Assembly (NCBI RefSeq): GCF_010993745.1 | Contig: NZ_WOTN01000002.1 | Location: forward strand, 682,001-746,000 | Direction of reading: 5' to 3' | From: Fodinicola acaciae | GTDB lineage: Bacteria > Actinomycetota > Actinomycetes > Mycobacteriales > HKI-0501 | Length of the DNA stretch: 64,000 nucleotides | In this document: one piece after another, positions 41,203 through 51,392 of the stretch | How positions within the stretch are numbered: position 1 is the first letter of the stretch | Layout of the letters: every line of letters starts with the position of its first letter | Translations under genes and position numbers: made by a program | The notes under the pieces: model-generated | The model's input: the letters and a program-made list of their open reading frames with translations, nothing else | Told to the model about the DNA's origin: nothing | The model's database searches: none

Positions 41203-42777
41203 ATTCCAGCACTCACGAAGTCGACCGACAGCCCGGCCGTCGCACCGACGGCGGTGGCGCTGCGCGGGATCACCAAGCGGTTCCCCGGTGTGGTCGCCAA
41301 CGACGACATCAACATCGAGGTGCGGCGCGGCACCGTACACGCCATCGTCGGTGAGAACGGCGCCGGCAAGTCGACGCTGATGAAGATCCTCTACGGCATG
41401 CAGCGGCCGGACGCCGGCACCATCGAGGTGGACGGCGAGACGGTGCATTTCGGCTCGCCGCAGCAGGCCATCAAAGCCGGCATCGGCATGGTCCACCAGC
41501 ACTTCATGCTCGCCGACAACCTGACCGTCACCGAAAACGTGGTGCTCGGCGCGGAGCGGCTCTATGGCATCGGAGCGCGCGCCAAGCGGCGGATCATGGA
41601 GATCTCCGAGGCGTACGGCCTGGGCATCAAGCCGGACCGGCTGGTGGAGGACCTCGGCGTCGGCGACCGGCAGCGGGTGGAGATCCTCAAGGTGCTCTAT
41701 CGCGGCGCCAAGATCCTCATCCTGGACGAGCCGACCGCGGTGCTGGTGCCGCAGGAGGTCGACGAGCTGTTCGGCAACCTGCGTGAGCTCAAGGCCGAGG
41801 GCCTGACGGTCATCTTCATCTCGCACAAGCTCGACGAGGTGCTGGCGGTGGCCGACGAGATCACCGTCGTACGCCGTGGCACGACGGTGCGTACGGTCCA
41901 GCCGGCGGAGGTGAGCTCGCGGCAGCTGGCCGAGCTGATGGTCGGCAGCGAGCTGCCGGTGCCGACGTTGCGCGAGGACGCGGTCACCGAGACCACGCAG
42001 CTGGCCGTACGCGACCTGACCGTGCCCTCGCTCGGCGGCGGCCGGCCGGCGGTGGACGCGGTGTCCTTCGAGATCCGGCAGGGCGAGATCCTCGGCATCG
42101 CCGGCGTGGAGGGCAACGGCCAGGCCGAGCTGGTCGAGGCACTGATGGGGATGCGGCCGTCCACCGGTTCGGTGCGGCTCGGCCACGCGGAGATCTCCGA
42201 GTGGGACACGCGGCAGCGGCGCGCCGCCGGCATCGGCTATGTGCCCGAGGACCGGCACCGGCACGGCCTGCTGCTGGAGTCGCCGCTCTGGGAGAACCGC
42301 ATCCTCGGCCACCAGAACCAGGAGCCCAACGTCTCCGGTCCGTGGATCAACCGCGCCGGCGCGCGCGCCGACACGCAGCGGATCGTCGAGGAGTTCGACG
42401 TGCGTACGCCTGGCATCGACGTGCCGGCCGCGTCGCTGTCCGGCGGCAACCAGCAGAAGCTGATCGTCGGCCGCGAGATGAGCCACGAGCCGCGCGTACT
42501 GATCGCCTCGCATCCGACCCGCGGCGTCGACGTCGGCGCGCAGGCGGCGATCTGGGAACACCTGCGGCGCGCGCGTACGGCCGGACTGGCCGTGCTGCTG
42601 ATCTCCGCCGACCTGGACGAGCTGATCGGCATGTCCGACACGCTGGTCGTCATCCTGCGCGGCAAGATCGTCGCGACCGTCGACCCGTCCACGGTGACGC
42701 CGGAGGAACTCGGGTCGGCGATGACCGGTGCGACCGACTCAGCGGCCGGCTCGGCGGAGGAGCCGGGCGATGATTAG
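41203..42777 (+). CDS. nucleoside ABC transporter ATP-binding protein, apparent ATT start
   Basis: A protein of about 524 residues with two ABC ATPase domains, as in YufO/NupO-type and RbsA-type transporters. Domain 1 has Walker A GENGAGKST and Walker B ILILDEPTA; its signature loop is diverged (EDLGVGDRQRVEI). Domain 2 has a weak P-loop (GVEGNGQAEL) and a good signature LSGGNQQK, with ASHPTRGVD at Walker B. AAAGAGGAG ends 8 nt before ATT at 41203, and no ATG, GTG or TTG lies there: TTG 41167 is inside the hairpin and GTG 41254 is 60 nt from the ribosome site. ATT is therefore the best start. Confidence 0.85.
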   Translation: MPALTKSTDSPAVAPTAVALRGITKRFPGVVANDDINIEVRRGTVHAIVGENGAGKSTLMKILYGMQRPDAGTIEVDGETVHFGSPQQAIKAGIGMVHQHFMLADNLTVTENVVLGAERLYGIGARAKRRIMEISEAYGLGIKPDRLVEDLGVGDRQRVEILKVLYRGAKILILDEPTAVLVPQEVDELFGNLRELKAEGLTVIFISHKLDEVLAVADEITVVRRGTTVRTVQPAEVSSRQLAELMVGSELPVPTLREDAVTETTQLAVRDLTVPSLGGGRPAVDAVSFEIRQGEILGIAGVEGNGQAELVEALMGMRPSTGSVRLGHAEISEWDTRQRRAAGIGYVPEDRHRHGLLLESPLWENRILGHQNQEPNVSGPWINRAGARADTQRIVEEFDVRTPGIDVPAASLSGGNQQKLIVGREMSHEPRVLIASHPTRGVDVGAQAAIWEHLRRARTAGLAVLLISADLDELIGMSDTLVVILRGKIVATVDPSTVTPEELGSAMTGATDSAAGSAEEPGDD

Positions 42778-43882
42778 CGCGATCAGGCGGATGCTGCCCG
42801 GCGTGCTCGCGGCGCTGCTGGCGGTCGTGCTGTCGCTGGTCATCACCTCGGTCGTGCTGGCGGTCAGCGGCGCCGAGCCGTTCTTCGCGTTCGGTCAGAT
42901 GGTGAGCTACGGCTTCCAGCCGGACAGCCTGGCCAACATCGTCAACAACGCCACGACCTACTACCTGTCCGCGCTGGCGGTGGCGATCGGCTTCAAGATG
43001 AAGCTGTTCAACATCGGCGTGGACGGCCAGTATCGGCTGGCCGCGATGCTCGCCGCCTCGGTCGCCGGCTTCCTGCCGCTGCCGCCGGTGCTCGCGCAGG
43101 TCGTGACGATCCTGGTCGCGGTGCTGGTCGGCGGCCTGTGGGCCGGCATCGCCGGGCTGCTGAAGGTGACCCGCGGTGTCAGCGAGGTCATCTCCACGAT
43201 CATGCTCAACTTCATCGCCACCGGCATCGTCGCGTACCTGTTGCAGCGCGGCCGGCTGGCGGTGCAGGCCAGCGGCAGCAACAACATCGGTACGCCGACG
43301 ATCCCGCCGTCCGGGCGCGTACCGGGCCTGTCGCTGATCCCCGGGACCGACACGCAGGTCTTCGGCCTGATCGTGCTGGCGGTCATCGTCGGCGTCGGCT
43401 ATCACGTGCTGGTCAACCGCAGCCGCTTCGGCTTCGACCTGCGCGCCACCGGCCAGTCGGCGTCGGCGGCGATCGCCAGCGGCGTGTCGGTGAAGCGGAT
43501 GACGGTCGCCACGATGCTGATGTCCGGCGCGCTGGCCGGCATGGTCGGCCTGCCGCAGCTGCTGGGCTCCTCGTACACCTACTCGCTGGACTTCCCGGCC
43601 GGCCTCGGCTTCACCGGCATCGCGATCGCGCTGCTCGGCCGCAACAACCCGGTCGGCATCGCGTTCGGCGCGGTGCTGTGGGCCTTCCTGGACCAGTCGT
43701 CGCTGATCCTGGACCTCAACAACATCCCCAAGGAGATCGTCATCATCACGCAGGGGACCGTGGTGCTCTGTGTGGTCGTCGCGTACGAGCTGGTGCGGCG
43801 GTTGACGCTGCGGCAGCAGCAGAAAGCGGTCGGCCGGCAGCTGGCCGTCGACTCCGGCCTGCCGGAAGGAGCCTCGGCATGA
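42770..43882 (+). CDS. nucleoside ABC transporter permease 1
   Basis: A 370-residue BPD-type permease (YufP/NupP type) with about nine membrane helices. FNIGVDGQYRLAAMLAASV and GVSEVISTIMLNFIATGI are the conserved loop segments of this family; ATGQSASAAIASGVSVKRM is the ATPase-facing loop. ATG at 42770 overlaps the ATPase gene by 8 nt. The acidic/basic C-terminal tail is after 345. Confidence 0.9.
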   Translation: MISAIRRMLPGVLAALLAVVLSLVITSVVLAVSGAEPFFAFGQMVSYGFQPDSLANIVNNATTYYLSALAVAIGFKMKLFNIGVDGQYRLAAMLAASVAGFLPLPPVLAQVVTILVAVLVGGLWAGIAGLLKVTRGVSEVISTIMLNFIATGIVAYLLQRGRLAVQASGSNNIGTPTIPPSGRVPGLSLIPGTDTQVFGLIVLAVIVGVGYHVLVNRSRFGFDLRATGQSASAAIASGVSVKRMTVATMLMSGALAGMVGLPQLLGSSYTYSLDFPAGLGFTGIAIALLGRNNPVGIAFGAVLWAFLDQSSLILDLNNIPKEIVIITQGTVVLCVVVAYELVRRLTLRQQQKAVGRQLAVDSGLPEGASA

Positions 43883-45159
43883 GCAGCACGGCTCCACCGG
43901 CCGGCGGCGCGGTCGCCGACGTGACGCTCTCGCCGTCGCTGGGGACGCAGGAAGGCACGCGGCTCGACTGGCGCCGCGGTCTGCTGCTGGCCGGCGGCCT
44001 GTTCCTGCTGCTGTGCCTGATCCGGACGTTCACCGGCGCGGAGGACCTGACCTCCGGCGGCCAGATCAACGCGGCCATCACGCTGGCCGTGCCGGTCGGC
44101 CTGGCCGCGCTCGGCGGCCTGTGGTCCGAGCGCGCCGGCGTGGTCAACATCGGCCTCGAGGGCATGATGATCCTCGGCACCTGGTCGGGCGCGTTCTGCG
44201 CGCTCAGCTTCCACAGCGCGTGGATGGGGTTGCTCGGCGGCATCGTCGGCGGCGCGCTCGGCGGCCTGTTGCACGCGATCGCCACCGTCACTTTCGGTGT
44301 CGACCACATCGTGTCCGGTGTGGCGCTCAACATCATCGGCGCCGGCGTCGCGCGCTATCTGGCCGTACTGGCCTGGACCGGCAAGGGCGGTGGCGCCACG
44401 CAGTCGCCGCAGGTGCCGGGGTTCGACACGGTCGGCGTTCCCGGCATCAGCGGGCCGCTGCAGTCGGTGGAGTCGCTGCACTGGTTCCTGATCTCCGACC
44501 TGGCCGGCCTGTTGCGCGGCGTGACGACCAACCTGACCTGGCTGACGATCATCGCCGTCCTGATGGTGCCGCTGTCCTTCGCGGTGCTCTGGCGTACGTC
44601 CTTCGGCCTGCGGCTGCGCTCGTGCGGCGAGAACCCGGTGGCCGCCGAGACGCTCGGGGTCAACGTCTATCGGATGAAGTACGCAGCGGTGATCATCTCC
44701 GGCGGCCTGGCCGGCATGGCCGGCGCGTTCCTGGTCAACGTCGCGTCGATCTATCGCGAGGGCCAGACCGGCGGCCGCGGCTACATCGGTCTGGCGGCGA
44801 TGATCTTCGGCAACTGGCGGCCCGGCGGCCTCGGCGCCGGCGCGGCGCTGTTCGGCTTCACCGACGCGCTGCAGTCCCGGCAAAACTCGTCGGTACACGC
44901 GCTGCTGCTGTTCGTGGCGATCCTGGTGCTGGCGCTCGCGGCCTGGAACCTGTGGCGCCGGCGGTGGTTCCAGGGGATCGCCGGTGTCGTCGTGGCGGTG
45001 CTCGTGGTGGCCTGGTATTTCGCCAGCAACACGGTGCCGCAGGAGCTGATCGCGTACACGCCGCACATCACGACGCTGCTGGTGCTCTCACTGGCCGCGC
45101 AACGGCTGCGAATGCCGGCGGCCGACGGCGTCGTCTACCGCCGCGGCCAGGGCGGCTGA
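43879..45159 (+). CDS. nucleoside ABC transporter permease 2
   Basis: A 426-residue permease (YufQ/NupQ type) with about nine to ten membrane helices. ERAGVVNIGLEGMMILGTW and VDHIVSGVALNIIGAG are the family segments; CGENPVAAETLGVNVYRMKY is the ATPase-facing loop. It is longer than average owing to an N-terminal extension of about 35 residues and two extra C-terminal helices. ATG at 43879 has GGAAGGAG 8 nt upstream and overlaps permease 1 by 4 nt. Confidence 0.9.
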   Translation: MSSTAPPAGGAVADVTLSPSLGTQEGTRLDWRRGLLLAGGLFLLLCLIRTFTGAEDLTSGGQINAAITLAVPVGLAALGGLWSERAGVVNIGLEGMMILGTWSGAFCALSFHSAWMGLLGGIVGGALGGLLHAIATVTFGVDHIVSGVALNIIGAGVARYLAVLAWTGKGGGATQSPQVPGFDTVGVPGISGPLQSVESLHWFLISDLAGLLRGVTTNLTWLTIIAVLMVPLSFAVLWRTSFGLRLRSCGENPVAAETLGVNVYRMKYAAVIISGGLAGMAGAFLVNVASIYREGQTGGRGYIGLAAMIFGNWRPGGLGAGAALFGFTDALQSRQNSSVHALLLFVAILVLALAAWNLWRRRWFQGIAGVVVAVLVVAWYFASNTVPQELIAYTPHITTLLVLSLAAQRLRMPAADGVVYRRGQGG

Positions 45160-45165
45160 CCACCG

Positions 45166-45223
45166 CGAGGGGTGACGCTTTGACGGTCGATCCGGCCGTA
45201 CGGACCGTCAAACGTCACCCTCG
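45166..45223. terminator. long imperfect hairpin behind permease 2
   Basis: CGAGGGGTGACGCTTTGACG.. (45166-45188) pairs with its near complement at 45203-45223 (GACCGTCAAACGTCACCC..), with two small bulges and a 14-nt loop. It lies between the transporter operon and cdd, ending 12 nt before the cdd -10 box. Confidence 0.65.
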
Positions 45224-45234
45224 GCCCGGTCGGA

Positions 45235-45250
45235 TAGCGTGACAGGCATG
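45235..45250 (+). promoter_or_regulatory. leaderless promoter of cdd
   Basis: TAGCGT (45235-45240) followed by 7 nt and the ATG at 45248, with no ribosome site. Confidence 0.5.
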
Positions 45251-45657
45251 TTTGCCAAGGACGGGCCGGACATCGACTGGCCGGCGCTGCGCAAGGCCGC
45301 GACCGAGGCGATGCGCAGTGCGTACGCGCCATACAGCAACTTTCCGGTCGGCGCCGCCGGTCTGGTCGACGACGGCCGGGTCGTGGTCGGCTGCAACGTC
45401 GAGAACGCGTCGTACGGCCTGGCGTTGTGCGCGGAATGTGGCGTCGTGTCGGCGCTGCACGCGAGCGGTGGCGGACGGCTGGTCGCACTGTCCTGTGTGG
45501 ACGCCACCGGCGAGCCGCTGATGCCGTGCGGCCGGTGCCGGCAGCTGCTCATCGAGCACGGCGGGCCGGAGTGCCTGGTCGAGTGCGCGGACGGACCGCG
45601 TCCGATGGCCGCGGTGCTGCCGGACGCCTTCGGTCCCGACGACCTGGGGAAGGTGAG

Positions 45658-45661
<4 letters not shown>
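45248..45661 (+). CDS. cdd: cytidine deaminase
   Basis: A 137-residue zinc enzyme that deaminates cytidine and deoxycytidine to uridines. The zinc site is CAECGVVSAL (Cys plus catalytic Glu) and PCGRCRQLL; YAPYSNFPVGAA and GCNVENASYG are the other signatures. Length is normal. ATG 45248 is chosen; GTG 45239 would add three residues. It overlaps deoA by 4 nt. Confidence 0.95.
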
Positions 45662-46932
<1,271 letters not shown>

Positions 46933-46974
46933 TCAGGCGAAAGACTCGCGCGCTTGCGGCGCAAGACGGCCATT

Positions 46975-46994
46975 TGGCGGTAGCTCAACCGCCA
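46975..46994. terminator. hairpin between convergent deoA and MMPL genes
   Basis: TGGCGGT (46975-46981) and ACCGCCA (46988-46994) form a 7-bp stem around AGCTCA. It overlaps the stop codon of the MMPL gene. A second small stem, CTTGC-GGC-GCAAG, lies just before it. Confidence 0.6.
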
Positions 46995-49120
46995 GGCCTT
47001 ACCCTGGTCGACAGGCTGACCGGGTGACCGGGCGTCTTTTCACCGCCTGGCAGCCGGATTTTCGCCGGCCACCAGCTTTTCTCGCCGAGCAGCGTGAGCA
47101 GCGCCGGCAGGATCATCACGCGTACGACGATCGCGTCGATCAGCACCGACAGCGCCAGGCCGAAGGCGATCTCCTTCATCTCGGTCAGGCCGACGAAAAG
47201 GAAGCTGGCGAAGACCGACACCATGATGACGGCCGCGATCGTGACCACGCCGGCAGAGCTGGCGACGCCGTCGTACGCGGCCTGGCGAGTCGGCACGCCG
47301 CGCTGTGCCGCCTCGCGGATGCGGCTGACCACGAACACCTGATAGTCCATCGACAGGCCGAAAAGAATGACGAACAGGATCAGCGGCACGCGGTCGCTGA
47401 TGAAGCCGACCGACTCGAAGCCGAGCAGCTTTTCGGCCCAGTGGTTCTGGAAGACCAGCACGACCGCACCGAGCGCCGCGGTGTAGGACAGCAGGTTCAG
47501 GAAAATGCCGGCGATCGCGATCGGCACCGAGCGAAACGCCAGCAACAGCATGCCAAAAGTGGCCAGCAGCGCGAAGCCGATCACCAGCGGCGTACGCTGC
47601 CGCTGGTGGCTCACATAGTCGAGCGCACGCGCGATCTCACCGGTAACACCGAAACTGCCGGTGACGCCGGCCTCCGGCAATAGTTTGGTACGCAGCAAGG
47701 TCAATGCCTGCGTGGCGCGCGAATCGTTGAGACCGTACGGTGCCGGCAGCGTCAGCGTGCTCGTGTCCCCGGCCGTACGGATTTCCGGTCTGCCGACGAA
47801 CAACGGGTTTGCGCTGGTGAGCGTGGCGAGTTTCGCCAGGCTGGCGCGTGAGTCCGCGGCTTTCGCGACCACCAGGAAGGAATAGCCCTCGTCCGGGAAG
47901 ACGGCGACCAGCTGGTGATAGTTGGCGATCGCCGGCAGCGATCTCGGATACGTGTCGGCGCCGGTCTGGCCGATCCGGAACGCGCCGAGTGGCAACGAAA
48001 GCGCCACCAGTCCGGCGACGGCCAGCGCGAGCGTGGCGACCGGACGGCGCATCACCGGTCGCAACAGGCCCGGCCAGAAGCCGTTGGCCACGCGGTGCCG
48101 GAAACGGCGCTGACGCGTGATGCGCGTGCCGAGTTTGGCCAGGATGGCGGGAAGAACGGTGAGCGAGCTGACCGCCGACACCAGGACGACCAGGATCGTG
48201 CCGGTGGCGACCGACGAATAGATCGCGTCGTCGGCGAGATACAGGCCGATCATGGTGACGACGATCGCCAAAGCCGACACCACAACCGCGCGCCCGGAGG
48301 TGGCGGCGGCGACCCGCACGGCCGTCTCGTGGCTGATGGTGTCGCCGGCTCGCTCGCGTTCCTCGCGTACGCGTTTGACGTAGAAAAGCGAATAGTCCAC
48401 ACCGACGGCCATGCCGAGCATCAGGACGATGTTGGCGACCGCGCCGCCGGCGTCGGGGAAGACGTACGACGCCGCCGCGTACAGCCCCATGGCGGCGAAA
48501 ACCGAGGTCAGCGCGAGCACCATCGGCACGCCGGCGGCGAGAATGCCGCCGAAGACGACCAGCAGGATGACCAGCGTCACCGGCAGCGTGATCGTCTCGG
48601 CTCTGGCCAGGTCCTTGCCGAGCTGCTCGCCCGGCGCGCTCCCGGTGGAAACCGTGCCGGTCTCGGCGAGATCCAGTCGGGGAAACGCTCTTTGCGCGGC
48701 CGCGGTCTGCGCGAGCATCGCCGGCAGCTGTTTGGTGGCCGTCTTGCCGTGGACCCGGAGAGTGACCTTGACCAACAACGCCTTTTGGGTGGCGCGCGTG
48801 GTGATCGCGCCGAACGGCGCGAGCCGGCGGCTCAGGTCGGCCGCCGCGGCATCGGCGGCCGACCGGTCCCAAGCCCCGGTTTTCGCGGTGATCAGGACCT
48901 TTTCCACCGGCTGCGGGGTGAGACCGGCCGCGTCCGCCAGCGCGGCGGCGCGGCCCTGCTCACCGACCCAGCCGTCTTTTCCCTGCAACTGGTTGGTGCC
49001 GGTGACCGCGCCGAGACCGACACACGCGATGATCAGCGCGGCCCAGATCCCGATGGCAGGCCAGGGATGTCGTGCGCTCCAGTTGGCCACCCGTACGGTC
49101 GGGGCCGGTGATTTTGGCAT
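46985..49120 (-). CDS. MMPL-family (RND-type) membrane transporter
   Basis: A 711-residue transporter of the MMPL family with twelve membrane helices in two repeats (helix 1, large outer domain, five helices, twice). Typical sequences are GVDYSLFYVKRVREERERG in the first half and FGLSMDYQVFVVSRIREA in the second, which contain the Asp-Tyr pairs thought to relay protons. Members move lipids or hydrophobic compounds, in mycobacteria also trehalose lipids. It stands alone, so the substrate is unknown. ATG at 49120. Confidence 0.92.
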   Translation of the reverse strand: MPKSPAPTVRVANWSARHPWPAIGIWAALIIACVGLGAVTGTNQLQGKDGWVGEQGRAAALADAAGLTPQPVEKVLITAKTGAWDRSAADAAAADLSRRLAPFGAITTRATQKALLVKVTLRVHGKTATKQLPAMLAQTAAAQRAFPRLDLAETGTVSTGSAPGEQLGKDLARAETITLPVTLVILLVVFGGILAAGVPMVLALTSVFAAMGLYAAASYVFPDAGGAVANIVLMLGMAVGVDYSLFYVKRVREERERAGDTISHETAVRVAAATSGRAVVVSALAIVVTMIGLYLADDAIYSSVATGTILVVLVSAVSSLTVLPAILAKLGTRITRQRRFRHRVANGFWPGLLRPVMRRPVATLALAVAGLVALSLPLGAFRIGQTGADTYPRSLPAIANYHQLVAVFPDEGYSFLVVAKAADSRASLAKLATLTSANPLFVGRPEIRTAGDTSTLTLPAPYGLNDSRATQALTLLRTKLLPEAGVTGSFGVTGEIARALDYVSHQRQRTPLVIGFALLATFGMLLLAFRSVPIAIAGIFLNLLSYTAALGAVVLVFQNHWAEKLLGFESVGFISDRVPLILFVILFGLSMDYQVFVVSRIREAAQRGVPTRQAAYDGVASSAGVVTIAAVIMVSVFASFLFVGLTEMKEIAFGLALSVLIDAIVVRVMILPALLTLLGEKSWWPAKIRLPGGEKTPGHPVSLSTRVRPGG

Positions 49121-49202
49121 CTGCCAAGGACATCAGCAGCGCGACCGAACGGGTAACCCGCTGGAGAGTGGCTGTCGGGACCAGCCGCGAGGACTAGCCA
49201 GG

Positions 49203-50123
49203 TCAGACCGCAGAGCTAGGAAACGTCCACACGGCACGGTTTCCAGGACCGACGACCAGAGTCGATCGGCCGATCTGCTCGCGGTGCTGTGTCGCCACCG
49301 GATGGTTGAGCGAGAACTCGACGCCGCGCATTCCGGCCTCGCCGACTGGCACCGTGTCAAGCTGGATGGTCGTGCCGCCACAGGTCGCGACGACACCGCT
49401 CGGGATGGTGCGTACGGCGAAACCGCCGGCGCGCAACAGCGGCGTGGTGTTGGCCAGATCGCGTGCGGTGACGGCGATCCGTACGCGCGTCACGTCACGC
49501 ATCAGGTGCTTCTGGTAGTCGTCCGGCAGATAGCGCTCGCGGCTGACGTCGCCGGGGAAGCTCGGCGGCTCGGTCTTGTTGGCGCGCGGATCGGCGAAAT
49601 ACTCCGGCCGGTATTCCATTCCCCACGCGCCGAACTTGTCATACTGGTCGGTGGTGAACACGCCGTCGAACCACGGCACCGGCGGCGTACCGTCACCGAA
49701 GTCGCGAGTTTGCGTGAAGGTCAACGGATTCGCGACGCCGTCGGCGCGCAACCGGTCGACGACGGTGGCCAGCTGGCTACTGCGCTCGACCGACACGCCC
49801 ATCCCGGCCGAGCCGAAGGTGTCGTCCGGCGCCGGCAGGTCACCGGCGCCAAACAGCTCGAGGTAGGTGTGCTCGCCGTAGACGTAACGGCCGGTCCAGG
49901 TGCCCTGGCTGCCGGTGGTCGTACGCACCTCGAAACTGGCGAAATCCCGCAGATAGGTCGAATGTTCGATCGCGTCGGCGGTGACGCGGTCGAAGACGCC
50001 GTATGCGTGGTTGAAGAAAAGCAGCTGGTGATCGTCATTTTCGGCCGCCCGCGCCTGGCCGGCGCCGACCGCGATGCTCGTGACCGCGACCGCGAGCACG
50101 ACAAGAGTTCGGAAGATTCGCAT
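49203..50123 (-). CDS. secreted DUF5829-like protein
   Basis: A 306-residue protein with a signal peptide (1-26, ending ARA). The mature part has LFFNHAYGVFDRVTADAIEHS, TWTGRYVYGEHTYLELFG and GMGVSVE, the pattern of DUF5829, a family with a vicinal-oxygen-chelate (glyoxalase-like) look. I recognise the family only moderately well and its function is unknown. ATG at 50123; the frame remains open to 50402 but the extra part lacks a signal and overlaps the control region of the next gene. Confidence 0.6.
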   Translation of the reverse strand: MRIFRTLVVLAVAVTSIAVGAGQARAAENDDHQLLFFNHAYGVFDRVTADAIEHSTYLRDFASFEVRTTTGSQGTWTGRYVYGEHTYLELFGAGDLPAPDDTFGSAGMGVSVERSSQLATVVDRLRADGVANPLTFTQTRDFGDGTPPVPWFDGVFTTDQYDKFGAWGMEYRPEYFADPRANKTEPPSFPGDVSRERYLPDDYQKHLMRDVTRVRIAVTARDLANTTPLLRAGGFAVRTIPSGVVATCGGTTIQLDTVPVGEAGMRGVEFSLNHPVATQHREQIGRSTLVVGPGNRAVWTFPSSAV

Positions 50124-50379
50124 CTGCCGGATCCTACGGTCCGATCGCCGCCAACCGGCGGCCGTTTTCCGAATCGACAACCAAGGCTTGTGCCGGTGCC
50201 GGAGTGCCGTGTTATCTTTCCCGTACGGCGTGACCCGCGCCGAACCTCGATAGGCCGTCCCCAGCGCGGTCTTGGTTGGAGGCAAAGGGACTTCTCGTCT
50301 CGGGTCGCTGTCGCCAGGTCCGTCCGTTTCGGACGTGCCGGTCGCTGGGGGATCGGAGTTCCGAGGCGTGGGAGACCGG

Positions 50380-51336
50380 ATGACGGCGAACAGGAATTTC
50401 AAGCGCCTGGTGCGAGCCCGTGCGGCCAGGACCGGCGAGTCCTACACGGCCGCTCTCCGGCACTTCCGACCGACTCCACGAGGAGAGCACATGAGGTTGG
50501 CCGTGGCGCAGACGATCCTGCGCGCAAATCCGGGTGACCGCGCGGAAATCGCGGAGAGTGGACGCGGCGTACGCGCGTTGATGCGAGAGGCGCACGCCGC
50601 CGGCGCGCGGTTGGCGCACTTTCCGGAAGGCGCGACCTGCTGGCCGGACAAGCACGTGATGTCCAGCACCGACGGCGTCGGCCCGGCCGACTGGTCGCGT
50701 GCGGACTGGGAAGCGCTGCGCCACGAGCTCGCCGAAATCGCCGCACTGGCCGGGAAACTGCGGTTGTGGACGGTGGTCGGCGCGGTCCACCGGTTGACGC
50801 CGCCGCACCGGCCGTACAACAGCCTCTACGTCATTTCCGACCGTGGCGAGGTGGTGACGCGTTACGACGAGCGGCTGCTGTCCAACACCAAGGTGTCGTT
50901 CATGTATTCGCCGGGTTCGCAGCCGGTCACCTTCGAAGTCGACGGCATGCGTTTTGGTCTCGCCGCTGGCATGGAGGTGCACTTTCCGGAGATTTTCGGC
51001 GAATACGAGCGGCTGGACGTGGACGCGGTCCTGTTTTCCACCGCGGGGCCGCCAACCGACGAAACCACGGACGTGTTCGCCGCGGAGGCGTTGGCGCACG
51101 CCGCGATCAACAGCTACTGGGTCGGTTACGCGGGTCCGGTCGGCTCCGGCCTGATCTGTCCCGACGGTGAATGGCGCGCTCGGTGCCAGTCGAACGATCC
51201 GGCCGTCGCGGTCGCGGATCTGCTGACCACCGAGGAAAATCTCGCGCGGCCGTGGCGGCGGAAGGTGCGCGCGGGGATCTACGAGCCGCATTTGGTCAGC
51301 GACGACCCGCGCAGCGACGACCGCCGCGCCATCTGA
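50380..51336 (+). CDS. carbon-nitrogen hydrolase-fold protein lacking the Cys nucleophile
   Basis: A 318-residue nitrilase-superfamily protein. Residues 1-34 are a short basic leader (NRNFKRLVRARAARTGESYT..), a module seen ahead of several actinobacterial proteins; the nitrilase fold begins at MRLAVAQT (38). The first catalytic residue E83 is present (FPEGA), but the nucleophile region reads FGLAAGMEVHFPE (192-204) with G197 at the Cys position, so hydrolase activity is doubtful. ATG at 50380 with GGGAG 6 nt upstream keeps the leader; ATG at 50491 with AGGAGAG would give the bare fold. Confidence 0.7.
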   Translation: MTANRNFKRLVRARAARTGESYTAALRHFRPTPRGEHMRLAVAQTILRANPGDRAEIAESGRGVRALMREAHAAGARLAHFPEGATCWPDKHVMSSTDGVGPADWSRADWEALRHELAEIAALAGKLRLWTVVGAVHRLTPPHRPYNSLYVISDRGEVVTRYDERLLSNTKVSFMYSPGSQPVTFEVDGMRFGLAAGMEVHFPEIFGEYERLDVDAVLFSTAGPPTDETTDVFAAEALAHAAINSYWVGYAGPVGSGLICPDGEWRARCQSNDPAVAVADLLTTEENLARPWRRKVRAGIYEPHLVSDDPRSDDRRAI

Positions 51337-51377
51337 CCGACCCACGCACCTTCCGCGCAGGTCAGGAGGGGTCGACC

Positions 51378-51392
51378 TAGACTGGAGCCGTG
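51378..51392 (+). promoter_or_regulatory. leaderless promoter of purB
   Basis: TAGACT (51378-51383) followed by 6 nt and the GTG of purB. GTCAGGAGGG lies further upstream but too far for a ribosome site. Confidence 0.5.

Noticed and set aside
39904-42561. Long open frame on the minus strand opposite the BMP lipoprotein and ABC ATPase genes
   Set aside because: It mirrors well-recognised genes codon for codon, has no family features and is a product of high third-position GC.
50272-50379. Further N-terminal extension of the nitrilase-fold gene from 50272
   Set aside because: Residues are Gly/Ser-rich without family resemblance, while ATG 50380 has its own ribosome site and begins the recognised basic module.
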